Part shown: in pieces, positions 11,665 to 22,560 of the stretch
Numbering within the stretch: position 1 is the first letter of the stretch
Layout: each line of letters starts with the position of its first letter
Assembly (NCBI GenBank): GCA_963580455.1
Contig: OY756966.1
Span: forward strand, 23,315,001 to 23,379,000
DNA: 64,000 nt
DNA from: Euonymus europaeus
Lineage: Eukaryota > Streptophyta > Magnoliopsida > Celastrales > Celastraceae
Direction: 5' to 3'
The notes under the pieces: model-generated
What the model saw: the letters and a program-made list of their open reading frames with translations, nothing else
What the model was told of the DNA's origin: nothing
The model's database searches: none
Program-made: the position numbers and the translations under genes

Positions 11665-13167
11665 TCACCACTATTTGGAGTTTCCATTTCATTTGCAGAT
11701 TGGGTTTTGAGCTGGGTGTTCAATTAGGTGTTTTGTTTATTGTTAATGGTACCGTCCTGATGCCACCATTATTTTTTTTAATTGCAGGTATTCTATTATT
11801 GAGTTACTAAATCTCCATAAAATAAACAAAATAAAATTGAAAATGAAGGAGTAGAAAATCAAAATGAACTTGGTAGCCAAGTTTGCCTTTTCAGTTCTTC
11901 TGAGAGAAAAGGTACTCCTGTAAAGTATATGAAGTCCTCGAAATGAAGGTATGCAATTTCTTTCTTGAATTATTTCTTTGTTCCTCTGGCTGAGTTCGTT
12001 GTGCCGGACGACCTGTTACAGGTTGTTATTCTGATCATGATATTTAAGTGTCTGTGGCAGAAGTGTTGCCCACCCAAACGAGTCGGGGCCATCCATGGGC
12101 ACGACCTTCAAAGATTATGTGGTTTTGATTCCAACAATGAGTTCCAAATACTCGATCTAAAAGGGTATTTTGTATTGTTTCAGGCTGCAAACTACAAAGA
12201 TTTTTAGTTGTTTAATATGGTTTTATACTATTGGTTACATGCTCCTCTTTTGATTTTACTCCATAGATGGGGTTTTGCCTTTTTAATGATTTTTGGTTGT
12301 ATTGATTCCATAGCACTTCTTGCTTTTCCCCTCTTTAAACAAAGGGTTTCACGCCCTTATTAAATAATTATCATATTTTAATGTGTGATTTTATCTCCAT
12401 TCAGACTGAGAAACTGGACAAGAGGATTGGTTTTTGTTGCGTGAAATCAGATACGAGTCCCAGGTTGTCAATCTACAAGGGTATTTTGTATGTTTCACTT
12501 CACACTGCAACCTACAAAGATTTAGTGCTCTTTTATGGTTTTTCCCTATTGATTTTCTTCTGATTTTACTCCATAGATGTAGTTTTGCCTTTTATGATTT
12601 TTCAATGGTTTAGTAATTTAGTTGGTCTGATCGTATTGGTTCTATTGTACTCCTTGCGGGCTAACAAATTGGGTTTACGTTTTGTATTTTCATAATGTTT
12701 TTGGTTGTTTTTGGTTTGCAGGTGTTCTTGAGAGAGTTGCCACACCCGATGCACAATCCTAAAGTGATGGAATAGATTTGTACTTCAGAAAGTAAAGACA
12801 CATTGATTTTGACGATTCGGGCCTCAATTTGGGTTCTCAAATTTGCATGTCTACTTTTATTTTATTTGGAGTTTCCATTTCATTTGCAGATTGGGTTTTG
12901 AGCTGGGTGTTGAATTAGGTATTTTGTTTATTGTTAATGGTATCATCCTGATGCCACCATTTTTTTTTTAATTGCAGGTGTTCTGTTAATGAGTTGCTAA
13001 AACTCCATAAAAAAATAAAAAAAAAATTGAAAATGAAGGAAGAGAACATCAAAATGAAATTGGTAGTCAAGTTTGCCTTTTCAGTTCTCTGAGAGAAAAG
13101 GTTCCCCTGTAAAGTATATGAAGTCCTCGAAATGAAGGTATGCAATTTCTTTCTTGAATTATTTCTC
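11665..13167 (+). repeat. Internal 1.2-kb tandem duplication in block A
   Basis: The segment starting with TTTGGAGTTTCCATTTC near 11680 and ending with GAATTATTTC near 11970 is repeated at about 12868-13167, a spacing of about 1.2 kb. Between the copies lie two related exon-like stretches: 12110-12207 (GFDSNNEFQILDLKGYF) and 12405-12500 (TEKLDKRIGFCCVKSDTSP). Both resemble 10463-10540. Block B has a shortened version at 37907-38415. No domain recognised. Confidence 0.6.
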
Positions 13168-14233
13168 AAATTATCTTCTAATCCGACTGTTAGATTCTTG
13201 ACACTATCTATTCTCCTTTATTTTTTTTTAAAAGCATTGCAGGGATTGAGTTTCTTCTTCAATTTATACGTTTAACTCATAAATATGATGGACGGGTCAC
13301 TATTGGCATATTTACTGCTGTGCAAGTCTTTCATGTCCACATCTGTATTTTACATTTACACAATAAGAAGCGGAACCAGTCCAGTCAAGTGCTTTCATGT
13401 GGAACCAGACTGCATATTTCTCATTCTCATATGTTTTAGGGATGATCCTGAGGTAATCAACTACATAAACCGTTGTCAATTTCTCTGTTGAATGTGAAAT
13501 TGAATGATTTGTCCATTGAGGTACAGGTTGTGGAGTGGGGATGTTGTCCTCACAAATTAATTATACCAGGACTTAATATTGGTTTGAATAAGTTAGAATG
13601 GTTTTCAACAAGAGTTAAGCCTATAGAATCTGGTGGTTTACCAGACACATCTCTGGTAATTAAATCGATTTTTATGGTGTTGCAAGAATTTACAGAAAGT
13701 TAACATATATTGGATAATATATGTGGTAGTTGAGATTTACAGGTTCATCTTTTATTTTTTTTTGTTTCTTGAGGTGATGATGCAAAAGAGATGATGATGC
13801 AAAGGTTATCATGTTTGTTAAGCTCAAAATTCAAACAAACAATCAAGCAAATCACTCTTAATTTAATTTTAAATCAAGTCTTATATATCACAACAAAATA
13901 AAAATAAAAATTAAAGGTCCAAAATTTAATATCATTTAAAAAAATACTTTATAAAATTACAAATATAACTAAATTAAGATATATACAAGGTAATTAACTT
14001 CGTGCTTACGTGTAAATATTGATTTATATGTTTATATAAAGTGTATAACCTGGAAGGAAATTAACTTTATAAAAAATATAAGTCAAAATCACAATCAACA
14101 AACTCCATAAACATAATGTTTATAAGTTACGCACAACTGCAAATTTAAAGTCCTGGTATAAGATATAGTTTAGTGAACAAATTTATGATACAAATTAAAA
14201 AAACAAAAAAAATTATATATTTCAAAAAATTAA
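13168..14233. other. Block A-only sequence, possible Helitron interior
   Basis: This has no counterpart in block B. 13285-13703 holds open frames without a recognisable domain. From about 13740 the sequence becomes strongly AT-rich and leads to the Helitron-type end at 14260. No 5' end was located. Confidence 0.35.
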
Positions 14234-14260
14234 CCGCGTGAAGCACGGACATACCACTAG
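14234..14260 (+). mobile_element. Second Helitron-type 3' terminus
   Basis: CCGCGTGAAGCACGG (14234-14248) can form a short hairpin (CGTG/CACG). It is followed by ACATACCA and the terminal CTAG (14257-14260), with T next. The upstream sequence is AT-rich as in plant Helitrons. The hairpin is shorter than in the element ending at 4028, so this call is weaker. Confidence 0.55.
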
Positions 14261-15199
14261 TTATGTCTAATAGTGGAATATGAATGACAAACTATCAAGC
14301 TAAGATCTGTCAATTTTGTGGTTTTCATTGATATCATAGTTCAGGCCAGGGCTTTCCTTCTGTAGTAGTTAACATTGTTGGCGTTTGACTTGTGTGGTAT
14401 TTGTACCCTAATATTGAGTCCTTACGAATATCATAGTGGTGACAAAAATTTGGGTCCTCGTCCAAAAATATATGGTATTTATAGATTTTGAGTTTGCTAT
14501 TTTCTATTTTCTTCAAGAGAATGTTATACAACCTAAACTATGCATATGAGACTCTAAGGATCCATTGTGGTAAGAGCAACTACAATAAGGCTTGTTTGCT
14601 GAGCCATTAAATTCAAAAAAAATGGACATCACTTCTATTTTACAAAAATACAATTTTCAATATAATCAAATCACATAACACATATTTCAATACATAAACA
14701 TCACTGTAGTAACCGAATTTTGTCCGGCCCAATTCAAAAATAAATAAGAGAGCTCAAAATCCATTTTCTCAACCCAAATTATCAATCAAGCCCCAATGAG
14801 AAGCCTAATTAGGAGAATATTCTAGGAAAAATCAAGAGGGAAATTAGTTTTAATTTTTTACTTTTGTTTTGGAAACAAAAAGGATGGAGTGAATTTAGGA
14901 AATGAAGATTGAAGAAAATCAAGTATTGAAAGATAAAAAGGAAAGAAATAATTGGAATAAACAAGAAGGAAAACAAATCAAGGGGAAAAATGAAAAATAA
15001 TTGAAGAAGGAAAAGAAAGGAAAGGAAAATATTCCTTGATTTTTATGCAGAGAAATTAAGTAATTATATTGAAGAAAATAATGATTTCTTTATGAATTCG
15101 AAAAGGAAAAAATTTGGAAAAAATAATATAAGTGGAGGGGTGAGTGAGACCAATGGAGGGGACTTTTCTTTCAAAAATGTTTTAGAACCCAACTTTTAT

Positions 15200-16330
15200 T
15201 AGCCCAAATCAACCCAAGTCTACATGGCCCTCCATGTTGGTGTGCCATGTTGGACTTTTTTAAAAATCTATTTTTATTTATCTTTTTTATAAACGAAACT
15301 TTAAAACGTTTTATCTCTCAAAATACATGTTAGATTTCAAAAAAAATTACATATTCGAACTCAGCGTGTAAAACTCTTTCTAATAAGACCCATTGTCGAT
15401 AGTTTTTATCGCGTTTTTTCAATTACATTATTTTTAAAAATAATGTAATTCATATATATTATGTTTAAAGTGTTTATTCGAGCTGAAATTTTATTATATT
15501 ATGATAGTATAATATATATTCATTATTTTTTTGCCTTTTTATTGAAATTACGTTGAGTATATGAACCCGTCAGAGTATAATAGTTAGGACCCTAAGGTTT
15601 AGCACTTGAGACATTTATGATTTTGTAGTGAATTCGTCGAGGTTTAGTGAATATGAGTCTTTTAGGTTACAAAATTGAAATTCGATACACGAGCCCGTTA
15701 GGGTTTAGCGAATCCGTTCCCCTTGGGGTTTATAACACTTATTGTTTGGATTACAGCATGAAAATCCGATACACGATCTCGTTAGGGTTTAGCGAATCCG
15801 TTCCCCTTGGGGTTTATAACACTTATTGTTTGGATTACAGCATGAAAATCCGATACACGATCCCGTTAGGGTTTAGCGAATCCGTTCCTCTTAGGGTTTA
15901 ACATTTATTGTTTAGGTTACAGTATGAAAATTCGATATACGAGCTCATATCGGTACCTATAAATAAACACTAGAAACTACGTAATCAACATATTAGTACA
16001 AAAAAAACAATGTAATTAAAAACAATGTAATTAAAAACAATGTAATTAAGAATGAGTGATTAAAACCTATCGATGATAGATCTTGTTGGATAGATCTTTA
16101 CTTGCTGATTATGGATATGTAATTTTTTTTGAAATCTAATATGTATTTTAAGAGATAAAATGTTTTAAAATTTTGTTTAAGAAAATAAAAATAAAAATAT
16201 GTGCTGTGAGTTTTTCAAATGAGATATTTTATTTTTTAAAATTTTAATTTTTCATGTCATTTGCTTACAAAGCATGACATGTAGACTTGGATTAATTGTT
16301 GGGTTACAAAACTTGGGCTATTTAGCACTA
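15200..16330. repeat. Imperfect inverted repeat inside the solo LTR
   Basis: The left arm (about 15200-15430) and right arm (about 16060-16330) are diverged reverse complements. For example TTTAAAACGTTTTATCTCTC near 15300 pairs with GAGATAAAATGTTTTAAA near 16155, and CCAAGTCTACATG near 15213 pairs with CATGTAGACTTGG near 16277. The loop holds the 86-bp tandem repeat and, at its right side, three 15-bp units of AAAAACAATGTAATT (about 16003-16049). Confidence 0.7.
15597..15950. repeat. 86-bp tandem repeat inside the solo LTR
   Basis: About four units with a period of 86 bp. GATACACGA followed by CGTTAGGGTTTAGCG occurs at about 15683, 15769 and 15855, with degenerate copies at each end. Three central units are almost identical, while the outer ones are diverged and slightly shortened. 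Confidence 0.85.
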
Positions 16331-17913
16331 CTCCTTTTCTTTTGGGGACTAACTCTCTCACGCTACCTTGCTCACTAATTTCCTCACCCACAACTATTTC
16401 TTAGGAGCAGTACACGCAGCTACCACCAATTCTCTTTACCCAATAACACCATTTTCTCCTCTTTCCCTCAACCTTGCCCGAGCCACCACAATACCTCATT
16501 ATCTCTCTCTCTTCGAAATCACCCCATCGTCACAGGTCTCATCCTCACCGCAGTCCCTCACCTCAAACTCCTGCCTGATCCCCATCTTCAACAACATCAC
16601 CCGAAAGCATCCTCACTGTTGATCCCAAGCCACCAAATCTTCCTGCCACTTTTTTTTCTCATCATATATTTTTTGGGTTCAATTTGGGAAAGATAACTTC
16701 TTTTTTGTTTGAGTTGGAAATTGCTTTTCAGGGGTATTTGTTGATGTTTAGATACAGTTGGTTTGTTTGATTTGAAAAGATGAACTTGTGTTACTGTTTT
16801 TGTTTTTCTGTTACTCCTGTGGAAGTTGATAAAACACCTTAGTTTGCTGTTGGAATCACTCGTGTCATTGGAGAAGGAAAAGATGCTGTATTAGTTTAGC
16901 TATTGGGCATGATCATGGTTTGTAAAGTATCGGGTCAAGTATACATGAATAACAGTTTGGGTTAGGCTTTAGTCAATACTCACGTAAGATGTTTGTTTTA
17001 AATTTTATGTGGGCTAGCAGGATTTGATGGGCCAAAATGGGTTAGGTTGGTTGGTTTAATTGATGGGTCAGGATGATGGACAAGGATATTTGGGTTTTAA
17101 TTGGGTTGCTAGGCCAACATTCGGGTGTTGTATATAATTTAGACGTATTTGTATATTGTGCTTTGGATTTAATTATTTGGGTTTGTGAATTGTGTATTTG
17201 GGCTTGGTTAAATAATTTGAGTTTTTTTTTAGGTTTTATTTTCACTTCATTGTATGTTAGGGTGATAGATAAATTAATATGGTTGTTAAGAAATAATCAA
17301 ATATATATTTGGCATAAATTTATAAAATTTACTTTCTCACAAATATGCCTATAATTATATAATTTTTTTTAAAGTGAAATTTATATCTTTTAAATAGGGG
17401 TTTGATAGTTTCAAAGTATTGACCATCCGCAATGTTCCATTTAAGGGTATGGATTTTATTTCAAACAAAACGAACAAATGACGAAATTCATTTATTTAGA
17501 TACCTTAGTTAAAGTCAATTAGGAAAAGAACTTTAGTATTCAGTTTTTTCCTAAAAGTTTTTTTCATTAAAGAATCTTTTAAATAAATTTGGTTTTGTAT
17601 TCGATTCAAAATTAATGGAATTTTTTCACTCATTTGATAATAATGATTTTTCGAGCATATGAAAAATTCATTAAAACAAATTGGGACATGTAAAACATTT
17701 TTTATAAAAAAACATAAAAATCAATTAGGTAATCGATTAGGGAGTTGTGGGATGTTTAACACATTCCCCACACTCATAAACACCCCTTTATCCATTTTTC
17801 TGGTTCGTAGACCGTGCTTTGTTCCTAAGTGTTCAAATGCACTATAATCAATTGGTGGCGACTCAACGATTTTTGTTTTCCGCCCTCGTCGTAATCTTGG
17901 TTGCGACAATCAC

Positions 17914-18819
17914 TAAAACGTATTTGTCAATATTGTCACATTAGCAAAACACATCTCTTAATGTAAAACCATTATCAAACCATCTACTATTTCATTCTCT
18001 TATCATTTCTCAGGCAAAATTATAACAAAATTTATAATGGGTCCCATATTTTTTACAAAAAATCAAGTCACATCATCAAACACATCTCTCAATACAGTTA
18101 TATCAACAAAAATACACATTCTCGCACATTATCCATTCCCCCTCAAAATTCAACCATTGCATTTGCTCTAATGGATAGTAACTGAGAGCCAATGAGGCAT
18201 GTACATGTGTAAAGAGAGAGAGTATGTAGCTGTTTGTACTATGGCTGGATAAATACCTAACAACCAACAGATAACTACATAACTTATAGGGTAAAGTACA
18301 TAGGTTGTCTTTGGTTCGTTAGTATTTACGACATAATTTGCATGTTCAGATTGATTTGAGTTTTTGAACGTACTTAATTGACCATAATATGATTAATTTA
18401 AATTTGGACAAACAAATAGGATAATAATTCAATCCAGGTTATGGTGGACAACTAAATTAGACAAGTTTTTTGTATTAGAACCCAAACTCACTTTTAAATT
18501 AGATAAAATTTTTGTGTATGGATTTGAATTTTGCACAAATAATTTATGTGAAAATTGTTGGAAAAAATATCATGATCATCCTTTGTAGAAATATCAAAAC
18601 ACAAACGAAAAATAGAAATGCAGAATAACCCTACAATCACAACATAAGAATTTACGTGAAAATGTTCAAAAACGGAGAAAAACCATGTTTTTTGTCAAAG
18701 ATAATTAAAAAAATTCACTATCTCGAATATTATTACAATCACACTCAATATTTTTCGCTCACCTTGAACACAAATATAACAAGAGAATTTCCCCGAAGCT
18801 CTCTTTCTCCCAAGTTCAT
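17914..18819. other. No gene seen; continuation of pre-insertion sequence
   Basis: This is the right flank of the solo LTR insertion and continues sequence interrupted at 14704. It is AT-rich, without a recognisable coding region, and has no counterpart in block B. Confidence 0.4.
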
Positions 18820-20106
18820 TCTCTTTCACTTGTTTTGTTATGTATTTCGTGTTATGTTGCTCTCGAAGCAAATCTCCTTTTGTAGGAGAATCCAGCCATC
18901 AAACGAAATAACATTGCCCAACAATTATAGCAAACGAATTACATTTTGATTTCTTCACATGATTTGACGTCCGCAAACAAAGACAATTTGCAACCACCAT
19001 CTAAAAGTTCTTCGTATTGTTCTCTTTATCATTTTCTGTTCAACACTTGGGTAAAGACCTCAAGTGACTAAGAGCTTTTGTTTGGTTTGATAGCCTTGAC
19101 TTGATCAATGATTTACACACATGTTCTCTAATTTTCAGCTACTAGTTGTGCCTTTAAGTAACTATTTAAGGCAATTTATATACAATTTATAACTAAACAT
19201 GCACTTATTTGGTGTGAGACGAGCATTGTTTGTGCCTTTTAGTCACCAGAGAATACTCAGTCTCTTTCTGTGAAGTACCATCCTTGTGAGGTAACTCGTT
19301 AGAGCTTCTATATTACTTATATTCTTGAGATATATTTTCCACATGTTAACCTTCGTTTTCTATCGAAAGTTAACAAAATTCGATAGTCCTACCGCAACGC
19401 ACAGGCTCTGAACCAGTATCATAATATTCTTGGACAATTTTTTAAACCCAAACATGACAGACAAGTTTTTTTCTTCTAAAAGTTGACATAGCCTGAATTT
19501 GACGCACATGGAAGTTTTTCACCTGACAACAACATGATGAGTTGGGTCACAATCTAACGAACGAATAGTCAGAAAGATGACAAATTTCTTTTCTGCTACT
19601 CATTTGTCATCTATTTAAGTTATTCTTTATTTACTTACAATTTTTAAATTCAATAATGATCTTTTTTAAAAAAGTTTAAACTCAGCATTTCATTTCATAG
19701 TTGCAAACTTAAACCCAACTGGCAACATCTTGGAAATTTACAAAGCCAAATAGATGAATGACAAATCAAATAAAAATATCGGGCCAAATGTACACAAATA
19801 AAACTGTCTCAGGATGAACCCATACATGCTAAATAAGAAAACAAAAAACACCACACAATCAACAGACTAACCAAAATATGAGAAGCTCGACCAACCTATC
19901 CATTTGAGCACCCGTTCCTAACTGATCTAGAAGAAGATCTAAATGAATCTTGAAGTATAATCGCATTGATTTGTAATATTTTGATTAGATCTAGATTTAG
20001 ATCCAGGTACATCGAAGCTAAAGAAGTCCTAAAATTTGAGAAGATTCGAGGAAGCAGAAATCCAGCAAACATGTTGACAAAAACAGTAACAATCGAGAAA
20101 CTATAG
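18820..20106. repeat. Block A member of a highly identical 1.3-kb repeat
   Basis: It matches 38420-39675 in block B. The first 150 bp differ by several substitutions and a deletion of about 36 bp. From about 18985 to 20106 I see only about two substitutions, at 19229 and 19602. The match ends abruptly after AAACTATAG in both copies. No gene is recognised inside. This identity is well above that of the rest of the two blocks. Confidence 0.85.
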
Positions 20107-20375
20107 CTGCAGCTTAGCTGGTTGTGAGGGTTGCCCCTTACAAAGGGTGTGAGGGTTCGAATCCTCACACCAACAACCCACCACTCGGGGAACGGGGTGG
20201 AGATCCTGGGTTGGGGTGTATGGGCTGCAGCCCTGATGTTTGGGCCTAGGCCTCGCTGGCTGGCCATGCTGCGGCCTCTGAGCCAGGCCAGGTGGTTGAC
20301 AGCCCATCGCCAAGGGGCCCATGAGTGGGTATCGTCCTGGGTTGGGGGTCCCTGCATCATGGGGCTATGAGATCT
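20107..20375 (+). mobile_element. SINE-like sequence with tRNA-type internal promoter
   Basis: GC-rich sequence placed exactly where the block A/B match ends. It has an A-box-like TTAGCTGGTTG (20114-20124) and a perfect B-box GGTTCGAATCC (20154-20164) about 30 bp later, flanked by GTGAG/CTCAC as in a T-arm. The rest does not fold as a tRNA. No A-tail or target duplication was found and the 3' limit is approximate. The long minus-strand open frame across it is a composition effect. Confidence 0.5.
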
Positions 20376-20888
20376 GATGAGGATAGTGAAAGGCTCGGGT
20401 AAGGGATTATTTTCAAGTGATGGGATACTTCAGGTGAGATGTTTGTGATGGTGGTGACTATGTGTGAGGGTAGTTCGGGTGGTTGATGGCGGTCTCAGGG
20501 CTACGGGTGCTGAGGTTGGCTCGGTGAGGGATGATTCGGGAGGAAAAGGGGGATGATGGATGATTTCGGGTATAGGGGTTGCACGGGTGAGGTTAGATAC
20601 TGCCAAGAAGAATTTCGGGTGATGGTTGTGCTGAGTAGAGGGAGGTTCGGGTGAGAGAGGGAGAACGTGAAGAATGCTGTACTTGCATCGTTCTACTTCT
20701 CCGAACTCCTCTCTTAAAAGTCTTTAAAAATTTCGTTGATTTTTGTTTTGGTCCTGCTCTGGTTGCGATTCGGAGATGACTTTACTTTCGAAGTTTTTCC
20801 AGCGCTAATGACATTGTTAAGTTCTCAAAACAAATTATTGGGATAATAATTGTCAACTAACTATAAAAATCTTCTATCGTGCTCTCAG
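20376..20888. other. GGGT-rich spacer before the OM64 remnant
   Basis: 20380-20660 is strongly G/T-rich on the + strand with many TTCGGGTG/GAGG motifs. It may be an inverted piece of LTR, like the C/A-rich stretch at 16370-16620. From 20700 it becomes ordinary intron-like sequence ending in the acceptor CTCTCAG at 20888. No gene seen. Confidence 0.35.
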
Positions 20889-21669
20889 ATTTGACATTGA
20901 AGGATACATGACTGCTTTTGGTCATCCAAACTGGGCAAGAACACACGATGTAGCTTCTGGGACATGTCCTGCGGTTTCAGCTCTTGTTGAAAGTGGCGCC
21001 ACTTGTATTGGGAAAATTGTATTGGATGAACTGGCTTATAGTTATGAACTGATTCAGATGTTTTTACATCCTAAGGAGGGGGGTTCGGCTTGATTTAGGG
21101 ATCATGATAGACTTTCTAAATTTTTGATATTGTCTATGGCATGGTATGTTGCCCAACTGCCCTAACAGTATTATTCCATTACCTTTCGGTTTCGCACGCT
21201 AGGCTAACATATAGATTAGTTCAATTACCATGCCACTTGCATCTATTGATTATTTTTTTGTTTGGTGTGTTTTACCTGCAGTATCAGTGGAGAAAATAAG
21301 CATTATGTCATGCCTACCCATCCTACAGTGCCTGCAAGAATACCAGGTGGATCCTGTAGTGGTGTGGCTGCAGCTGCAGCTGCTAATCTTGTCGACTTCT
21401 CCTTGGGTGAGTTTCCGTAGTTTCTATTTTGCATCTTATCCTATTCCTTTTGTCTTCACTTGCTTAATGATCCTTGCACAAGTGCAACTCCAATGTTTCA
21501 AGTGCAAGGTTTTTTGAGTGAACAAATATGTTTTGATCAGTAACTTAATGCATATTTGGGTTTGTAATTTGGCTCTACTATACAATTCTTTTTCTGTCAT
21601 TTACCTTCCATTTCCTCCTCGACATTTACGATACAGCTTCACTATCTGCCATCCACATCATATGGAGCT

Positions 21670-22560
21670 TGTTGTACCCCATTTTTGCCCATGGCCCTAA
21701 GCTATAATCAAGCCTAATAGAAGCCCAATTATCATGACAATTGTTGATGATCATAGAAAATTATAAATAAAATAGGTTTGTTATTTTATTTAATTAATTT
21801 GAATTAACCATGAAGTCCACTTATTTCACTGACTCAAACTCAATCCCATTTGTTTCATTAACCCAAAACCTTAGCCTTAAAATTTAAATCAGCACACAAG
21901 CCCATTTAGTTAACATGGCCCATCATCTAACCCTAATGTGAGCTAAAAGGAAAAGCAGAGATGCCGCCGGAAGAAAAAAAGGAAAGAAGAGAGATGCACC
22001 GGAAGAGAAAGGGAAAGAGACGGAAGGAGAGAGAAGCCGAAAGTTAAGGTGGCCGAGTGATTGAGGGAAGAAATTTTGGAGAATAGGTATGAAGAAGGTA
22101 AGAAATCAAGAGGGAAAGGAATATTTTTTGAATTTTTGCAAAAATGGAGGAAAGAAATCAGTGGTAATTTGAGCAATTTTCGGGTGATTTGGGGAAAGTT
22201 GAAGATGATTCTGGGATTTGAAGGAAAGGATTTGACTTGGGTTTTGGGGTTATAAAAAGGGATTGTTCTTGAGTCCAGGGGGCTGGAGGAGAGAAAAACC
22301 AGAATTTTTTTAGAGAGAAAAATACAGAGATTGAGGAGGAGAAAAATTCCGGAAAAAATAGAGTTGGGAAAAGAGAGAGCCTGTTGATAGTCTGTTTTTT
22401 GTGGGTTTAGGGGAAGGATATTGCTAGCTTTCAGAAATGCGTTGGAGGTGGGTAAGCTTTCTAGACATACTGGTTCTTTTTTGACATAGCTTTGGTTCTT
22501 TGGTGGGGGTTTTGATGGCCTGTTGGCCAAAGGATGAACTCAAATTACATGTTATGCTTA
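21670..22560 (+). mobile_element. LTR-like fragment within the OM64 remnant
   Basis: The sequence starting TGTTGTACCCCATTTTTGCC at 21670 resembles the 5' start of gypsy LTRs such as the one at 14705. Purine-rich GAGAGAGAAA tracts follow, with a promoter-like TATAAAAAGGG at about 22252 and more AGAGA tracts. It lies between surviving OM64 exons, where several exons are missing. The 3' end is not identifiable, so it may extend further. The 195-residue open frame on the minus strand (21943-22530) is the antisense of the purine-rich tract. Confidence 0.4.

Larger units (their letters stand above)
14700..17913 (+). mobile_element. Solo LTR of a gypsy (Tat/Ogre-like) retrotransposon
   Basis: The LTR runs 14705-17908 (3204 bp), starts TGTAGTAACC and ends GGTTGCGACA. 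It is flanked by an exact 5-bp target duplication ATCAC (14700-14704 and 17909-17913). The last 60 bases include TGGTGGCGACTC and CGCCCTCGTC, resembling 3' ends of long Tat/Ogre-type LTRs. No gag, pol, primer-binding site or polypurine tract is present, as expected after LTR-LTR recombination. Within it are a tandem repeat (15597-15950) and a large imperfect inverted repeat (about 15200-16330). The open frames 15647-15901 and 16368-16622 are by-products of these repeats and of pyrimidine-rich sequence. It is absent from block B. Confidence 0.85.

Noticed and set aside
15647..15901. CRISPR-like or repeat-protein reading of the 86-bp repeats
   Set aside because: The units are contiguous with no unique spacers and lie inside an LTR of a plant genome; the encoded 28-residue repeat is a by-product of the DNA repeat.
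16368..16622. 84-codon Ser/Pro/Leu-rich frame
   Set aside because: It lies inside the solo LTR in pyrimidine-rich sequence and has no domain.
20107..20180. tRNA gene
   Set aside because: A B-box and an A-box-like motif are present, but acceptor and anticodon arms do not form. SINE-like is the better reading.
19896..20360. 154-codon open frame on the minus strand
   Set aside because: It straddles the end of the A/B repeat and the GC-rich SINE-like sequence, has no domain, and is Pro/Arg/Ser-rich from composition alone.
21943..22530. 195-codon open frame on the minus strand
   Set aside because: It is the antisense of purine-rich GAGAGAGAAA leader-type sequence; the predicted protein is a monotonous S/L/F/P mixture.
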